Of a stretch of 10,612 bases of DNA, positions 8,802-10,612 are shown piece by piece. The stretch is from assembly GCA_021788955.1 (NCBI GenBank), contig JAJYKC010000027.1, positions 1 through 10,612 on the forward strand, in the 5' to 3' direction. A program made the translations under genes and the position numbers. The stretch's first letter is position 1. Each line of letters opens with the position of its first letter. Below the pieces are notes generated by a model. The model saw only the letters and a program-made list of their open reading frames with translations. It was not told where the DNA came from and did not search any database. This DNA is from Acidobacteriota bacterium. Its GTDB lineage: Bacteria; Acidobacteriota; Terriglobia; Bryobacterales; Bryobacteraceae.

Positions 8802-9992
8802 TCAGCGCACCGCAGGCGCTGACGGCGCAACCAGCGTCTGCAACGCATCGAGCAAGGCGCCGGATGCCGCGCCGGTCCAGGTCTTGTTGAGAATGCCGAA
8901 TGTTTCCGCCGCGCCCAGCCTTCTCCCCGTGCCGGTTGCCTCCGTGCCGTTAAGCGCCCAATAGGACCAGTCTAAGTCGCGCTCCCGAAGATAGCGCGTA
9001 AAAAGCGAGAACCAGTAACCCGAGTCGCCGGGCGTCGTCGAAGAAACGCACTTCGGCGAGGTGTGGCACGTCCCGAACTCTCCCACCCACACCGGCACGC
9101 CGGCACCGGGCAGATATCCCCACTTCTTATCCAGCGCCGCCTTTAAAGCGCCGTACCCCGACACGCCTTTGTGAAACCACGCGTAGTCATGGCTCGAATA
9201 CACCAGCCGCCCGGCGGCATTCAATTGAACCGGCGCCGCCTGCGCGCCCCTCAGGTCCGCGGCGTAACCGATGCCTTCCACGAAAATCAGCAGGTTCGGA
9301 TTGGCGCTGAGCACCGCGTTCCCTCCGCGCCCGGCCGCCGCCCGCCAGTCGCGCAATGGATCGCCGCCGCCCCACACCGGCCCGCGCGGTTCGTTGCGCA
9401 GGTCCGCGCCGATCACCGCCGGCTGATGCGCGTACCGCACCGCCATCCCCTTCCAGTCCGCGATCCAACGGCTCTCCGGATAATTCGCGTTGTACCAGAA
9501 CCCGTTGCCATCCGTCATCGAGCAGCACCAGTCCGCGATGCTCGTGTGATTGTCCAGAATGACGAAGGTCCCTTCGGCGGCCAGCGCGTTCACCACCGCA
9601 TCGAACACCGCTAGCGCCGTCATGCCTTTCAGGTCCGGATTGGCCGCCAGACGCGCCGGCGCCACCGCCGGATTGTGCTCATACATCTCGTTGGACCACG
9701 GCAGCCGCACTGCGTTGAATCCCATGGCGCGGATGCTGTGCGCGATTTGCGCCAGCGGCGCCTGGTCCAGCCCAGCCACCACGTAATCTCTTTCCTCCGC
9801 GCCGTACCAGTTCACCGCCGCCAGCTTCACCCGCGCTCCGTGCGCATCCATGATGTGGCGGCCCTCGGTGTGAAACGGCGGCGTGACCGCTGCGGCGGCG
9901 TGTGCCAACAGCAGCGCCAGAATCCCCGCCGCCGCCCATCCCGAGCCGCGCCGCCGGCGCCGCTCTTCAAAAATATCTGCGTAGTTCGCCAA
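8802..9992 (-). CDS. Secreted glycoside hydrolase family 5 enzyme (endoglucanase-like)
   Basis: GH5 enzymes cut beta-linked glucans or mannans with retention of configuration. The product is 396 aa. Residues 1-18 are charged with five consecutive arginines, 19-36 is a hydrophobic, Ala-rich segment fitting a signal peptide or anchor, and 37-385 is a (beta/alpha)8 barrel. Expected sites are present: GFNAVRLPWS at 91-100, His149 in ILDNHTS, the acid/base Glu201 in DLRNEPRG, HDYAW at 268-272 and the nucleophile Glu305 in VWVGEFGTC. No carbohydrate-binding module is visible, and the substrate cannot be told from sequence alone. The TTG at 9992 is the best start because no other start codon precedes the signal segment. 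GGAG sits four bases before it, and it overlaps the upstream phosphatase gene by 26 bases. Confidence 0.9.
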   Translation of the reverse strand: MANYADIFEERRRRRGSGWAAAGILALLLAHAAAAVTPPFHTEGRHIMDAHGARVKLAAVNWYGAEERDYVVAGLDQAPLAQIAHSIRAMGFNAVRLPWSNEMYEHNPAVAPARLAANPDLKGMTALAVFDAVVNALAAEGTFVILDNHTSIADWCCSMTDGNGFWYNANYPESRWIADWKGMAVRYAHQPAVIGADLRNEPRGPVWGGGDPLRDWRAAAGRGGNAVLSANPNLLIFVEGIGYAADLRGAQAAPVQLNAAGRLVYSSHDYAWFHKGVSGYGALKAALDKKWGYLPGAGVPVWVGEFGTCHTSPKCVSSTTPGDSGYWFSLFTRYLRERDLDWSYWALNGTEATGTGRRLGAAETFGILNKTWTGAASGALLDALQTLVAPSAPAVR

Positions 9993-10612
9993 ATCGCTCC
10001 ACCCTGATCAGCCGCCCATTCCCCGGCCGGATCTCCTGTTTCTCCAGCACCCACGTGTGCGCGTGCGGCACGAACACCGCGTTCAACCCCGCCTCGAGCG
10101 CCGGGTTGATGTCCGATTTCGGGCTGTTGCCGATCATCCACGCCCGCTCCGCTTCCATGCCCCGCTCCGCCGCCAGCTTGCGGTACGCCGCCGCGTCTTT
10201 CTCCTTCACGATCGCCGTATGCGCGAAAAACGGCGCCAGCCCCGAGCGCTCCAGCTTCAGCTTCTGCTCTTCCGTGTGCCCCTTGGTGAACAGCGTCAGC
10301 TCGTGCCGCAGCGAAAGATATTCCAGCGTCTCCGGCACGCCCTCGATCACCTCCATCGGGCATTCCAGAATCCGCTCGGCGAACCCCATCACCGTTTTCA
10401 GGTCCTCTTCGCGCACCTCGCGCTCCGCCAGATGCTGGTAGCACTGCCGCAGATTGCGCCCGAAATTGAGCGACCCATACCCGTGAATGCGCGCGTTCGC
10501 CTCCTCGATTTCGTCCAGCACGTCCCGCACCTGGTGCGCCGAAAACCGCGAATGGTCGAGGAACTCGCAAAAATCTTCGAACGCCCGCTCGAAGTAAATA
10601 TTGTTTTCCCAG
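9967..10612 (-). CDS. HAD-superfamily hydrolase (partial, N-terminus outside window)
   Basis: HAD enzymes usually remove phosphate from small metabolites using an Asp nucleophile. The visible part is 214 residues, starting WENNIYFERAFEDFCEFLDH, which in related proteins comes directly after the DxDxT nucleophile motif (DADDTLWENN-like), so that motif lies just off the window edge. Motif II is the Thr in LTLFTKGH, motif III the Lys in AIVKEKD, and motif IV GNSPKSDI followed by NPALEAG. The helical insert after WENN matches a C1-type cap. The substrate is unknown. An internal GTG at 10530 could be taken for a start but would remove part of the cap. The 3' end overlaps the GH5 start, suggesting co-transcription. 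Confidence 0.88.
   Translation of the reverse strand, partial: WENNIYFERAFEDFCEFLDHSRFSAHQVRDVLDEIEEANARIHGYGSLNFGRNLRQCYQHLAEREVREEDLKTVMGFAERILECPMEVIEGVPETLEYLSLRHELTLFTKGHTEEQKLKLERSGLAPFFAHTAIVKEKDAAAYRKLAAERGMEAERAWMIGNSPKSDINPALEAGLNAVFVPHAHTWVLEKQEIRPGNGRLIRVERFGELRRYF

Noticed and set aside
9827..10570. A 247-aa minus-strand open frame across the HAD and GH5 junction
   Set aside because: It is an Arg/Gly/Ala-rich shadow in a third frame. The HAD and GH5 frames carry their complete family motifs.

Overview
The window is a stretch of GC-rich bacterial chromosome that is mostly conserved housekeeping genes. The best guess for the host is an Acidobacteriota member, probably close to Solibacter/Bryobacter. 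That guess rests on the high GC, the gene order ispE-prs-rplY-pth-rpsF-rpsR-rplI, a secreted cysteine-rich protein that resembles a family I associate with that lineage, and seven-base repeats in the spacers. It is inference from memory, not a database result.

Left part (1-2413). The last codons of an unassigned gene end at 73. A 69-base spacer follows, carrying a run of degenerate seven-base repeats, and then typA (143-1939, TTG start), a ribosome-associated translational GTPase. After typA comes about 470 bases without an intact gene. It holds an AT-richer patch and a stretch that looks coding but needs a frame change near 2300, so it is probably a decayed gene.

Middle (2414-5634). A minus-strand gene for an exported protein of 216 aa with eight cysteines in its mature part is transcribed away from apt. 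On the plus strand apt, ispE and prs follow with ATGA stop/start overlaps, so they are almost certainly co-transcribed. Prs makes PRPP, Apt consumes it to salvage adenine, and IspE belongs to the MEP isoprenoid pathway.

Right-middle (5635-8362). The plus-strand run continues with rplY (bL25/CTC), pth, rpsF, rpsR and rplI. These are ribosomal proteins plus the enzyme that recycles peptidyl-tRNA. The pth/rpsF junction is an ATGA overlap, and the rpsF/rpsR and rpsR/rplI gaps are short with strong Shine-Dalgarno sites. The two long gaps in the run, prs-rplY and rplY-pth, are each filled by a large inverted repeat built from seven-base units.

Right end (8484-10612, minus strand). There is a lone Flp-type pilin. 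Beyond it lie a secreted GH5 glycosidase and, overlapping its start, a HAD-family phosphatase that runs off the window edge.

I see no CRISPR array, tRNA, rRNA, insertion sequence, defence cassette or riboswitch. No strong case can be made here for an undescribed multi-gene system. The most unusual signals are the heptad hairpins inside a ribosomal-protein operon, the cysteine-rich exported protein, the probable frameshifted remnant next to it, and a sharp codon-usage change inside ispE.
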